Assembly: GCA_900542255.1 (NCBI GenBank)
Contig: UQMR01000034.1
Location: forward strand, 1 to 23,524
From: an uncultured Porphyromonadaceae bacterium
GTDB taxonomy: Bacteria; Bacteroidota; Bacteroidia; Bacteroidales; Barnesiellaceae_A
Length of the DNA: 23,524 nucleotides
Direction: 5' to 3'
The notes beneath the pieces are model-generated. The model saw nothing but the letters and a program-made list of their open reading frames with translations. It was not told the origin of the DNA and ran no database searches. Below are positions 9,409 through 15,585 of the stretch, in pieces. Position 1 is the first letter of the stretch. Every line of letters starts with the position of its first letter. Both the position numbers and the translations under genes were made by a program.

Positions 9409-9447
9409 GCGGGGTTGCGACCCAACTCAGATTGGTCGCAACCCCGC
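9409..9447. repeat. Strong 14-bp inverted repeat of unknown role
   Basis: GCGGGGTTGCGACC at 9409-9422 is perfectly complementary to 9434-9447, and two further A-T pairs extend the stem past one bulged C, leaving a 6-base loop. No T run follows on either strand. It shares the GCGGGGT start with the protease terminator hairpin 160 bases earlier. Confidence 0.7.
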
Positions 9448-9517
9448 GTATAGGTTACTGATGGTTGTAAAGTGTAGGTAACGACTTTGTCGTTCGCTGT
9501 TTTTTACTCTTGTGGCT

Positions 9518-9546
9518 GCCGGGCATATATGGCCCCGGCGTTTTTA
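9518..9546 (+). terminator. Possible plus-strand terminator
   Basis: GCCGGG (9518-9523) pairs with CCCGGC (9534-9539) and is followed on the plus strand by GTTTTTATT. This would stop plus-strand transcripts that read through from the protease gene just before they oppose the DUF5606 gene. The stem is short. Confidence 0.4.
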
Positions 9547-9990
9547 TTCGGCCGTTTCTGCCGCCGGTTCTTCCTCTTTTGCCTCCTCTTGTGCCGGAGC
9601 TTCTTCTTTGAAGTCGGTGTATCCTTTCTCGGTAAGGAGGTTATACCACGATATGAGTTTCTTGATGTCTGTTACATATACGCGGTCGCGGTCGAAGTCG
9701 GGCAATACTTTTTCGAGGTACTCGCGCAGTTTCTTTTCGTCGTCTTTGGTGGTTACCGATGCGATTGCTCCGTTTTCGAGCTGCTTCATGTTTTCGAGTA
9801 CGTCGGCGAGGGGAACCTCATCGGTGTTGGTAAACATGGCAATATCGCCCAACGAAATGATTTTTTCGTGGGTATAGGCCGGTGTGCGTTTGCCGGTGAG
9901 TAACGACTCTACGATGAGCATGTTTTTGCCTTGCGACACGAGTTTATATAGTCCCGGTTTTCCCGAGATGGCAAGAATTTTCTTTAACAT
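9544..9990 (-). CDS. DUF5606 family protein
   Basis: A 148-residue cytosolic protein of a family found in Bacteroidota whose function is not known. The start at 9990 gives the characteristic opening MLKKILAISGKPGLYKL. The upstream in-frame extension to 10032 has no family similarity and overlaps the promoter. The body includes NMLIVESL, a conserved segment with SLGDIA, and an Asp-rich region near FDRDRVYVTDIKKL at about 100-113. The last 20 residues or so are an acidic, low-complexity tail (EE-, PA-rich), which is usually variable. No signal peptide or membrane segment. It follows coaE but has its own good promoter, so it is probably transcribed separately as well as by read-through from the nusB-coaE cluster. 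Confidence 0.85.
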   Translation of the reverse strand: MLKKILAISGKPGLYKLVSQGKNMLIVESLLTGKRTPAYTHEKIISLGDIAMFTNTDEVPLADVLENMKQLENGAIASVTTKDDEKKLREYLEKVLPDFDRDRVYVTDIKKLISWYNLLTEKGYTDFKEEAPAQEEAKEEEPAAETAE

Positions 9991-10029
9991 GGCGATAAAT
10001 GTTTTTGTTTCTTTGATAAATAATCTCTG

Positions 10030-10060
10030 CAAAGATACGATTCTGTTTCGAGATAAACAA
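10030..10060 (-). promoter_or_regulatory. Promoter of the DUF5606 gene
   Basis: On the minus strand TTG (10060-10058), a 20-base spacer, then TATCTTTG (10037-10030), an exact consensus match. It lies between the coaE stop and the DUF5606 start and decides for the start at 9990, since the longer frame would begin inside the -7 element. Confidence 0.65.
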
Positions 10061-10087
10061 TTGTGCCGGCCAAAATTCGGGGCCGCT

Positions 10088-10699
10088 TTACAGGGTAATT
10101 CCTATCTCGGCCAGTAAGCCTATTATTTGCGGCAGCACGGCCTTGCGCCCGTCGTTGACAATGGTGCGTGTGCGGTTGTCGGGGCGGTAGGGCGTTTGTG
10201 ACTCTATGCGGCTTATTACCTCGTTGCGGCTGATGCCGTTGCGACGCATGACGCGTTCTATGCGGGTCTCAGGGTCGGCCGTAACAAGCCATACGTATTG
10301 CAGCCCGCCATCCATTCCTGTACTTTGCAAAATGGCGCTTTCGACAAAGAAGAGGGGCGATGTGCTTTGGGCTGCCCGGCTCGCAAAGTCGTTGCGTACG
10401 GCGGGGTGTACCAGGGCGTTGAGCCGGGCGAGTTGTGACGGGTCGTTAAAGACGATGGCAGCCAGCCGGCGGCGGTCTAAACTGCCGTCGGCAAGGTATA
10501 GCTCGGGACCCCACGTATCGCTGATCTGTTGCTTGACGGCGGGGCTGTCCATGATATGCTTCGCTTCGCTGTCGGTGTCGTAGACGGGCAATCCGGCGAT
10601 GCGTAGAATGTGCGATACGACGCTTTTGCCGCTGCCTATACCTCCGGTAATGCCTATGAGCAGCGGGGTGTGGTTAGAGTGAGTCGGTTGTAGTGACAT
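10088..10699 (-). CDS. coaE: Dephospho-CoA kinase
   Basis: CoaE phosphorylates the 3'-hydroxyl of dephospho-CoA with ATP, the last step of coenzyme A synthesis, in the cytosol. The 203-residue length is normal. A Walker A loop GGIGSGKS is at residues 19-26, followed by VYDTDSEAKH (39-48), where Asp41 and Asp43 fit the conserved DxD-like substrate segment. A VHPAVR motif and a basic region with RIERVMRRNGIS, typical of the lid and CoA-binding part, come later. The start at 10699 lies 26 bases inside the 3' end of the YbbR-like gene, so the two are likely coupled. The first 11 residues are poorly conserved, but no other start exists before the P-loop. Confidence 0.95.
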   Translation of the reverse strand: MSLQPTHSNHTPLLIGITGGIGSGKSVVSHILRIAGLPVYDTDSEAKHIMDSPAVKQQISDTWGPELYLADGSLDRRRLAAIVFNDPSQLARLNALVHPAVRNDFASRAAQSTSPLFFVESAILQSTGMDGGLQYVWLVTADPETRIERVMRRNGISRNEVISRIESQTPYRPDNRTRTIVNDGRKAVLPQIIGLLAEIGITL

Positions 10700-11729
10700 T
10701 TTGGCGATAGGCCTGGGTGGGTGAGGCGGTTTCGTTGATAATGTACTCTACGCTGTCTTGCGCGAGTGTGATGCTTCGGGCATAATCGGGTGCATTTATC
10801 ACTTCGATGGGGGCTTGTGAGCCGCTCCTTTGGACAAGTTCCCGATAGTCGGTTACAACCAAGAAGTCGGTGGCCGTAGTGGCCGCATACTGGCTCGTGG
10901 GTATGATGCACGAGAGAGAGATGTGCGAGGGGAATGTCATGGCAGAGTAGCCGTGCGGCAGGTTTGTCACGACGATGGGTACCGAGAAGGTCTTGGAGGT
11001 ATACTCCTCGACGGGAATTGTGATGGTGACCGAGTCGGGGATGATGCGGGTGCCGGCGATATGTTGCAACTTGACGGTGAGGAGCGTATTTTCGTCGAGG
11101 TTTTCGGCCGAAAATGGCTCTGTGGCAATTTTGTTTATTTTGCTGAGGATGCCCTCTTTGCCGTAGATTGTCACGCTGTCGGGGCTTACAATGATGTTTG
11201 TGCCTATGGCGTGGTGGGGCGAGGGGGTGAATGTGCCGTTGAGTTCTACGGGGCAGCGTTTTCCGGCATCTAATGTATAGTCTATGCGGATAGAGTCGGG
11301 GGTATAAGAGAGTATCGTGGTGGTAGGCCTGAGCTGTCCGCGCAGATAGTCTATTACGCTGTTGGACGAGATGATTACGGCATCTTTCTTGTTGTCGTGT
11401 TGCGAGAAGTTTATCTTTACCGGCGGCACGCTGTTGAGGTTATACCCGAGGATGGTAGCGCCGCGGTCGTTGATGCGGGCCTCTATATAGGGGGGTACGT
11501 CGTTGAGCAATACCGCTTCGTCGGGCACATTGGTGATTTCGAGGGGTATTTTTATGGTGCGTTCTCGATTTTCGCTGATGGAGAGTATAAACCAGAAACA
11601 AAACGCAAGGGCTACAAAACACAGGTATGTGAATATCTCCTTACCTCGTGGCGAACGGCACGTATTTATGATACGGCGGAAAAATACTTTCAGACGTGTG
11701 GCGATACGGTATTGCGATAATTTTTTCAT
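10674..11729 (-). CDS. YbbR-like domain protein, membrane anchored
   Basis: A 351-residue protein with a cytoplasmic basic N-terminus, one membrane helix at about residues 31-50 (TYLCFVALAFCFWFILSI) and a large outer part made of repeated YbbR-like beta domains. Repeating strands such as VPPYIEARI, PVELNGTF, TVKLQHIAG and FSVPIVVTNLP support this. In other bacteria YbbR (CdaR) regulates the diadenylate cyclase CdaA, but no cyclase gene is in this window and the role in Bacteroidota is uncertain. I chose ATG 11729 (MKKLSQYRIATRL); a frame to 11789 exists, but its extra 20 residues are basic and non-conserved looking. It lies between yajC and coaE and overlaps coaE by 26 bases. Confidence 0.88.
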   Translation of the reverse strand: MKKLSQYRIATRLKVFFRRIINTCRSPRGKEIFTYLCFVALAFCFWFILSISENRERTIKIPLEITNVPDEAVLLNDVPPYIEARINDRGATILGYNLNSVPPVKINFSQHDNKKDAVIISSNSVIDYLRGQLRPTTTILSYTPDSIRIDYTLDAGKRCPVELNGTFTPSPHHAIGTNIIVSPDSVTIYGKEGILSKINKIATEPFSAENLDENTLLTVKLQHIAGTRIIPDSVTITIPVEEYTSKTFSVPIVVTNLPHGYSAMTFPSHISLSCIIPTSQYAATTATDFLVVTDYRELVQRSGSQAPIEVINAPDYARSITLAQDSVEYIINETASPTQAYRQNVTTTDSL

Positions 11730-11818
11730 CTGTGTGCTGTCTCGTTGTATCTGCGCAGAAGCCCGGCGTGCCGGATGCTTAGGATGCAAGCCTCGCAGGT
11801 TTTGTTGGCGAAATTAGC

Positions 11819-11848
11819 AACGGGGGCACAATTTATTGCGCCCCCGTT
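11819..11848. repeat. Hairpin between yajC and the YbbR-like gene
   Basis: AACGGGGGC (11819-11827) is perfectly complementary to GCCCCCGTT (11840-11848), with a 12-base loop. Neither side has a T run, so it is not a typical terminator. It may weaken read-through or protect the 3' end of the yajC message. Confidence 0.55.
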
Positions 11849-11890
11849 GTGATATTACAAGTCGTAAACGGCGCAGTGCCGGCCGTGTTG

Positions 11891-12208
11891 TTATGCTTGC
11901 TTGGGAGTCTCCTCGACAGAGGGATATACCGACTCTTTGGCAATGCGTATGCGGGTATTCTCGGCTATTTCTATGATGAAATAGTTGTCGTGAACCTCTT
12001 TTATTTTGCCGTATATGCCACCGGCGGTGACAACTTTATCGTTCGTTGTGAGGTTTTGGCGGAATTTGGCAATCTCTTTTTGCCGTTTCTGTTGCGGGCG
12101 TATCATGAAGAAGTAGAAAATGGCAACCAAGGCTACCATCATGATAATGCTCATCCAACCGTTTGAACCGTTGGCACCTGCTTGTAAGAGAATGGTTGTA
12201 AGTGTCAT
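11891..12208 (-). CDS. yajC: Preprotein translocase accessory subunit YajC
   Basis: YajC is a small inner-membrane protein associated with SecDF in the Sec translocation complex. The 105 residues fit the family. There is one membrane helix at about 19-37, then the diagnostic FFMIRPQQKRQKE (33-45), and a cytoplasmic beta domain with NDKVVTAGGIYGKI (56-69) and a tail. It follows nusB by 83 bases and precedes the YbbR-like gene, the arrangement common in Bacteroidales. A possible promoter of its own lies in the nusB gap. Confidence 0.96.
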   Translation of the reverse strand: MTLTTILLQAGANGSNGWMSIIMMVALVAIFYFFMIRPQQKRQKEIAKFRQNLTTNDKVVTAGGIYGKIKEVHDNYFIIEIAENTRIRIAKESVYPSVEETPKQA

Positions 12209-12272
12209 AATTGTTAAGTATTCGTTTTTGTAATTAAATCATGTCGAATATGCCGACTCGGCAAATATCCTT

Positions 12273-12280
12273 CAAATGTA
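12273..12280 (-). promoter_or_regulatory. Possible yajC promoter (-7 element)
   Basis: Minus strand TACATTTG matches TAnnTTTG about 65 bases before the yajC ATG, in the nusB-yajC gap. No convincing -33 box was seen, so yajC may instead rely on nusB transcription. Confidence 0.35.
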
Positions 12281-12291
12281 TAACAAATATT

Positions 12292-13218
12292 TCAATCTTT
12301 GTTTATAATATGCTCCTTTTTTAGCTCCTTAACGATTGCATCGAGTATGCCGTTGACGAATGTGCCGCTTTGGCCGGTGCTGTATGTCTTGGCAAGTTCT
12401 ATGTATTCGTTGAGTGTAACCACTGTGGGTATCGAGGGCATGATGAGGATTTCGCTGATGGCTATCATCATGATTACCACGTCCATAAACGCAATGCGGT
12501 CTATCTCCCAGTTTCGTGTGAATCGGGTGATGTATTCGCGGTATTTTGCTTCGTTCTGTAATGTGTCGCGCAAGAGAGACGAGGCAAATTTCTTGTCATC
12601 CTCATCTTTGTACATGGGCAGGAGCTTGACGTTTTCCCCGCCATCGCGAAATTGCTTGATGGTTTTCAGTACGAAAGTGGCTTCGGTATTGAGGTCTTCG
12701 TTCCAGTAGAGCGAAATGTTTTCGAGCGTCTCCGTCAAGTCGTCCGATGGAGCAATGATGGTCTTGAAGAGAACGCGCCACAGTTCGCTGTCGATATTCT
12801 CGTCGTTGAAAGGCCCGTTCATATATTCGCGATATGTATCGGATGCTACGATGGCATCGAGTGTGCGGCGCAGAAAATCGGGGGCCGCGGCATCCCACAG
12901 GAAGGGCTTCTCTTTGCGGAACTCTACGAAATCGGCATTGTTTCGCAGCGTCTTGATAAACTGGTTTTCTACAAACCGCATATTGGGATGGAGGTCTTCT
13001 TCGGTGGGAAGGTACTTGTTGCGTGCTGCGTCTATGCGTTGCGCCTGCAAGTCGGTGAGTTCTACCATCAGTTGTAGCAGAGCATGATACAATTCGTAAC
13101 TTTTTGCAAGACTGTGGTGCAGCTCTTTCTCGGCTTCGGCGATGGTTTTTTCTTTTGTGATGAAGTATGAGTATGCTACCTGTACTACTTTGGAGCGGAT
13201 AATCACGCGGTTTATCAT
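12292..13218 (-). CDS. nusB: Transcription antitermination factor NusB (long form)
   Basis: NusB binds boxA RNA with NusE (ribosomal protein S10) and supports antitermination on rRNA operons. The 308-residue form, about twice the E. coli length, is usual for Bacteroidota. It opens MINRVIIRSKVVQ, has a helical N-terminal part (to about 190) and ends with the conserved NusB core. That core includes NWEIDRIAFMDVVIM, then ISEILIMPSIPTVVTLNEYIELAK and FVNGILDAI, the motifs that mark the family. The open frame continues upstream to 13827, but this runs across a divergent gene on the other strand and the nusB promoter. ATG 13218 fits the family start. It is first in the nusB-yajC-ybbR-coaE cluster. 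Confidence 0.95.
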   Translation of the reverse strand: MINRVIIRSKVVQVAYSYFITKEKTIAEAEKELHHSLAKSYELYHALLQLMVELTDLQAQRIDAARNKYLPTEEDLHPNMRFVENQFIKTLRNNADFVEFRKEKPFLWDAAAPDFLRRTLDAIVASDTYREYMNGPFNDENIDSELWRVLFKTIIAPSDDLTETLENISLYWNEDLNTEATFVLKTIKQFRDGGENVKLLPMYKDEDDKKFASSLLRDTLQNEAKYREYITRFTRNWEIDRIAFMDVVIMMIAISEILIMPSIPTVVTLNEYIELAKTYSTGQSGTFVNGILDAIVKELKKEHIINKD

Positions 13219-13260
13219 ATCGGGAAGTGTTTTATGTAATGCTCGTTGTCGATGAGCGTG

Positions 13261-13268
13261 CAAAGTTA
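13261..13268 (-). promoter_or_regulatory. nusB promoter (-7 element)
   Basis: Minus strand TAACTTTG matches TAnnTTTG, about 43 bases before the nusB ATG. A short inverted repeat ACCAC-6-GTGGT (13268-13283) abuts it and could be a protein binding site. No good -33 box was seen. Confidence 0.5.
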
Positions 13269-13341
13269 CCACAAAAAGGTGGTTTTTTGCATTTTCGTTT
13301 CGTTTTTTTCTGTCGCATATCGAAAATAGATGTCGCTGCGT

Positions 13342-13349
13342 TATCTTTG
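13342..13349 (+). promoter_or_regulatory. Promoter (-7 element) of the AlbA_2 gene, almost touching the start codon
   Basis: TATCTTTG is an exact consensus match and ends only four bases before the ATG at 13354. The predicted transcription start is therefore at or next to the ATG. The -33 region (around 13318) has no clear TTTG. Confidence 0.5.
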
Positions 13350-13353
13350 TAGT

Positions 13354-13998
13354 ATGAAACTGCAAGATGAAACGGCGTATATCCGCGCCCTTATTTCGGA
13401 AGGGGAGCATGTGAGACAAGATTTCAAATACGAAATATCCGATTCTCGCAAGATAGCCCGCACCCTCTCGGCCTTTGCCAATACCGAGGGAGGACGATTG
13501 CTGATAGGGGTGAAAGATAATGGGCGCATTGCCGGTGTGCGCAGCGACGAAGAGATGTATATGGTAGAGGCCGCAGCCCGCCTCTATTGCCGCCCCGAGG
13601 TGAAAGTGTCCATGTCGGTGCATCGGGCAGAGGGCAAAACCGTGCTTTTGGCCGAGATACCGGCGGTAGAGGCGAAGCCGGTGATGGCCTGCGACGAATC
13701 TAATCGCATGCGGGCGTATGTGCGTATTGCCGATGAGAATATCCTGGCAACGGCCGTACACATGAATGTGTGGCGGAGTGTGGGCGAGGGGGTGCCGGAT
13801 ATTCTGACTTATACCGAACGGGAGCAACGTATGCTCGACCTGCTGTCGGTATCCGAGCCTCTTTCCGTGTCGGCAATATGCCGTTGTTTGCCGTTGCCCC
13901 GTAGAGATGTCGTGGCGCTTTTAGCCCGTTTTGTGCGTTGGAATTTGGTGGAAATGTGTCACGATGGCAGTAGCTTTGTATATAAAGCCGTTGAATAA
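13354..13998 (+). CDS. AlbA_2 (Schlafen-type) putative DNA-binding protein with winged-helix-like C-terminus
   Basis: A 214-residue cytosolic protein. The N-terminal part (about 10-135) carries the AlbA_2 pattern: DFKYE at 23-27 (usual EFK), AFANTEGG at 40-47, LLIGVKDNG at 49-57 and a closing AYVRIAD near 121-127. The C-terminal part (about 153-214) looks like a winged helix (TEREQRMLDLL, a helix-turn-helix-like segment around 172-195, then LVEMCHDGSSFVYK). AlbA_2 proteins are annotated as putative DNA-binding or regulatory factors, some as Schlafen-related nucleases; the exact role here is unknown. The frame opens at 13330, but ATG 13354 fits the family and the promoter. It is divergent from nusB and stands alone. 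The domain is sure; the function is not. Confidence 0.85.
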   Translation: MKLQDETAYIRALISEGEHVRQDFKYEISDSRKIARTLSAFANTEGGRLLIGVKDNGRIAGVRSDEEMYMVEAAARLYCRPEVKVSMSVHRAEGKTVLLAEIPAVEAKPVMACDESNRMRAYVRIADENILATAVHMNVWRSVGEGVPDILTYTEREQRMLDLLSVSEPLSVSAICRCLPLPRRDVVALLARFVRWNLVEMCHDGSSFVYKAVE

Positions 13999-14023
13999 AT
14001 GTTATATATTCCCCCCGTTATAT

Positions 14024-14055
14024 TTTGTTTTTGTAAAAATAAATTTCTATCTTTG
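14024..14055 (+). promoter_or_regulatory. Promoter of the two-helix membrane protein gene
   Basis: TTTG at 14024-14027, exactly 20 bases, then TATCTTTG at 14048-14055: a complete Bacteroidota promoter. The predicted start near 14060 leaves a leader of about 45 bases before ATG 14105. This supports a real gene downstream. Confidence 0.65.
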
Positions 14056-14104
14056 CTTGTAGAGTTAAGTTATTTTGAGTGGTAAATGCATAAATTGTAA
14101 AATT

Positions 14105-14545
14105 ATGGGCGTTTGGGATGATGTGAAACAGGTCTTTGATGAAATGACCAGCAAAGAAAAACTCTATGTGGGTGTGATATTATTTGTGGTTATAGCTTTC
14201 GTGGTGGCATGTATTATCTTCCCTATATCGGTAGTCATATTAGCTACAATAGTGATTTTAGGAATAGTAGGGTTCCTATATACTGAATATAAATCGCTCG
14301 ATAAAGAGCTGGAAGAGGACATAGCCTACTATGCCAGCGACTCGGCCTGTGTAGAGCGTTGCGGGTCGTACCGCACGAAACAAGCAGATTACGGTGTATA
14401 TAAAGATGGTAGAGGCAGATGCTATGTGATGTCAAACGGCCTTTCCGATGAGGAGTTGAAGCGTGTGATAAGTTCTTCCTCGTATAAGTTGAGGATTAAG
14501 GGCGAAAGTGCGACACGTACGTTTTATGAATTATACGACTGCTGA
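14105..14545 (+). CDS. Unknown protein with two membrane segments
   Basis: I do not recognise this 146-residue protein. A short acidic N-terminus (DDVKQVFDEMTSKEK) precedes a hydrophobic region at about residues 21-60. That region is long enough for two membrane helices with a tight Pro-containing turn (IIFPIS), which would place both ends on the same side. The remaining 85 residues are polar and contain four cysteines (82, 86, 106, 146), with C82 and C86 as a CxxxC pair in ACVERCGSYR. An open TTG start at 14075 exists, but ATG 14105 fits the strong promoter better. It stands alone between the AlbA_2 gene and the sugar module. Confidence 0.65.
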   Translation: MGVWDDVKQVFDEMTSKEKLYVGVILFVVIAFVVACIIFPISVVILATIVILGIVGFLYTEYKSLDKELEEDIAYYASDSACVERCGSYRTKQADYGVYKDGRGRCYVMSNGLSDEELKRVISSSSYKLRIKGESATRTFYELYDC

Positions 14546-14720
14546 GGCCGGGCCGCCGATGCTTGTTGTCTCCGTCGGGCAGGCTGTGAGACATGTCATA
14601 TCGGTTTTCATCTGCCCCCGGGGGAGGGCTCTTATGTAGGACAACAGCGGTGGTGGAAAAAACTTTATGCCACAGATGTGAATAGTAGGGCATATTCTTC
14701 GCCGTTTGCTCAAAAATATA

Positions 14721-14728
14721 TATCTTCG
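14721..14728 (+). promoter_or_regulatory. Possible promoter of the nucleotide-sugar module
   Basis: TATCTTCG differs from TAnnTTTG at one base and ends 13 bases before ATG 14742. No -33 box was found. The rest of the 14546-14741 gap shows no gene and no clear terminator, only a loopless CCCCCGGGGG palindrome near 14617. Confidence 0.3.
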
Positions 14729-14741
14729 CCATACGAGAAAT

Positions 14742-15155
14742 ATGAGTTTCGAGCAAGTACATATCATAGAGTTGCAGACGGTACGCGACAGGCGGGGCAA
14801 TCTCTCTATTATAGAGGGCGGGGACTCGATACCGTTCGACATAGCACGTACCTATTGGGTTTACGACGTTCCCGGCGGGGCACATCGCACGGGGCATGCC
14901 TTTCGCACACAACAAGAGTTTATAGTAGCGCTTTCGGGGAGTTTCGATGTGATACTCGACGACGGAAGCGAGCGTCGCAGGTTCCATATGAGCCGTTCCT
15001 ACTATGGCTTGTATGTGCCCTGTATGATGTGGCGCGAGCTCGATAATTTTTCTACCAACTCGGTGGCGATGGTATTGTCGTCGACACTATACGATGCTGC
15101 CGACTACATCGAAGAGTATGAACAATATTGCCATGAACTGCAAGCCCGGCGATAA
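14742..15155 (+). CDS. FdtA/QdtA-family sugar 3,4-ketoisomerase homologue, first copy (variant active site)
   Basis: A 137-residue cupin-fold protein of the family that converts dTDP-4-keto-6-deoxyglucose to its 3-keto isomer for 3-amino sugars. Family marks include RGNLSIIE (18-25), YWVYDVPGG (38-46), SGSFDVILDDG, YYGLYVP and a C-terminal LYDAADYIEEYE. The catalytic region reads GHAFR at 51-55, where active members and the next gene have GHAH, so the second histidine is Phe54. The protein may be inactive, a partner subunit, or act on another sugar. The frame opens at TTG 14706, but ATG 14742 fits the family. It overlaps the second copy, which points to one message. Confidence 0.85.
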   Translation: MSFEQVHIIELQTVRDRRGNLSIIEGGDSIPFDIARTYWVYDVPGGAHRTGHAFRTQQEFIVALSGSFDVILDDGSERRRFHMSRSYYGLYVPCMMWRELDNFSTNSVAMVLSSTLYDAADYIEEYEQYCHELQARR

Positions 15156-15585
15156 CAAGCCGCAACGATACGCCGCAGCAGATTGCCGTGTGGTGACACT
15201 TCCCAAACACATGCGTCCTAACGGCAACCTTACGGTTGTGGAAAATGATATAACACTGCCTTTTGCCGTGCGCCGCGTATATTATCTCTATGATGTGCCC
15301 GGCGGGGAGGAGCGAGGCGGCCATGCCCATAAAAAGCTGCAACAGTTTCTCATCGCAGTGAGCGGCAGTTTCGATGTCGTGCTCGATGATGGGCGCGAGC
15401 GGCGTGTCGTATCGCTCAACCGTCCCTATTACGGGCTGCACATACGTCCCGGTATATGGCGCGAGCTCAATAACTTCTCGTCGGGTGCGGTATGCCTTGT
15501 GTTGGCATCGGAACACTACGACGAGACCGATTATCTGCGCGATTACAACGATTTCCTGCAATACGTACAACTCCTTTCACAATGA
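15133..15585 (+). CDS. fdtA: FdtA/QdtA-family dTDP-sugar 3,4-ketoisomerase, second copy
   Basis: A 150-residue paralogue of the preceding gene with an intact active-site motif RGGHAHKK (His64 and His66), preceded by GNLTVVEN and YYLYDVPGG and followed by SGSFDVVLDDG, IWRELNNFSSGAVC and HYDETDYLRDY. It should isomerise dTDP-4-keto-6-deoxyglucose to the 3-keto sugar for the aminotransferase next door. Whether the product is the galacto (FdtA) or gluco (QdtA) epimer cannot be told by eye. The start is uncertain: ATG 15133 is chosen as closest to the usual family length, while 15118 or 15094 are also open. It overlaps the first copy by about 23 bases and the aminotransferase gene by four (ATGA). 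Confidence 0.88.
   Translation: MNCKPGDNKPQRYAAADCRVVTLPKHMRPNGNLTVVENDITLPFAVRRVYYLYDVPGGEERGGHAHKKLQQFLIAVSGSFDVVLDDGRERRVVSLNRPYYGLHIRPGIWRELNNFSSGAVCLVLASEHYDETDYLRDYNDFLQYVQLLSQ

Larger units (their letters stand above)
9228..9543. other. Gene-free region with several palindromes between convergent genes
   Basis: This 316-base stretch separates the ends of the M6 protease gene (plus) and the DUF5606 gene (minus). No credible coding frame was found. It holds the protease terminator hairpin (9248-9278), a very strong 14-bp palindrome (9409-9447), a short AACGAC-TTT-GTCGTT hairpin at 9480-9494, and a GC-rich hairpin at 9518-9539. The sequence at 9279-9408 shows no recognisable feature. Confidence 0.6.

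Noticed and set aside
13219..13827. Upstream in-frame extension of nusB to 511 residues
   Set aside because: It crosses the nusB promoter and runs antisense to the AlbA_2 gene; NusB of 308 residues from 13218 is the family form.
14615..14626. CCCCCGGGGG palindrome before the sugar module
   Set aside because: It has no loop and no T run, so it is not a convincing terminator or operator.
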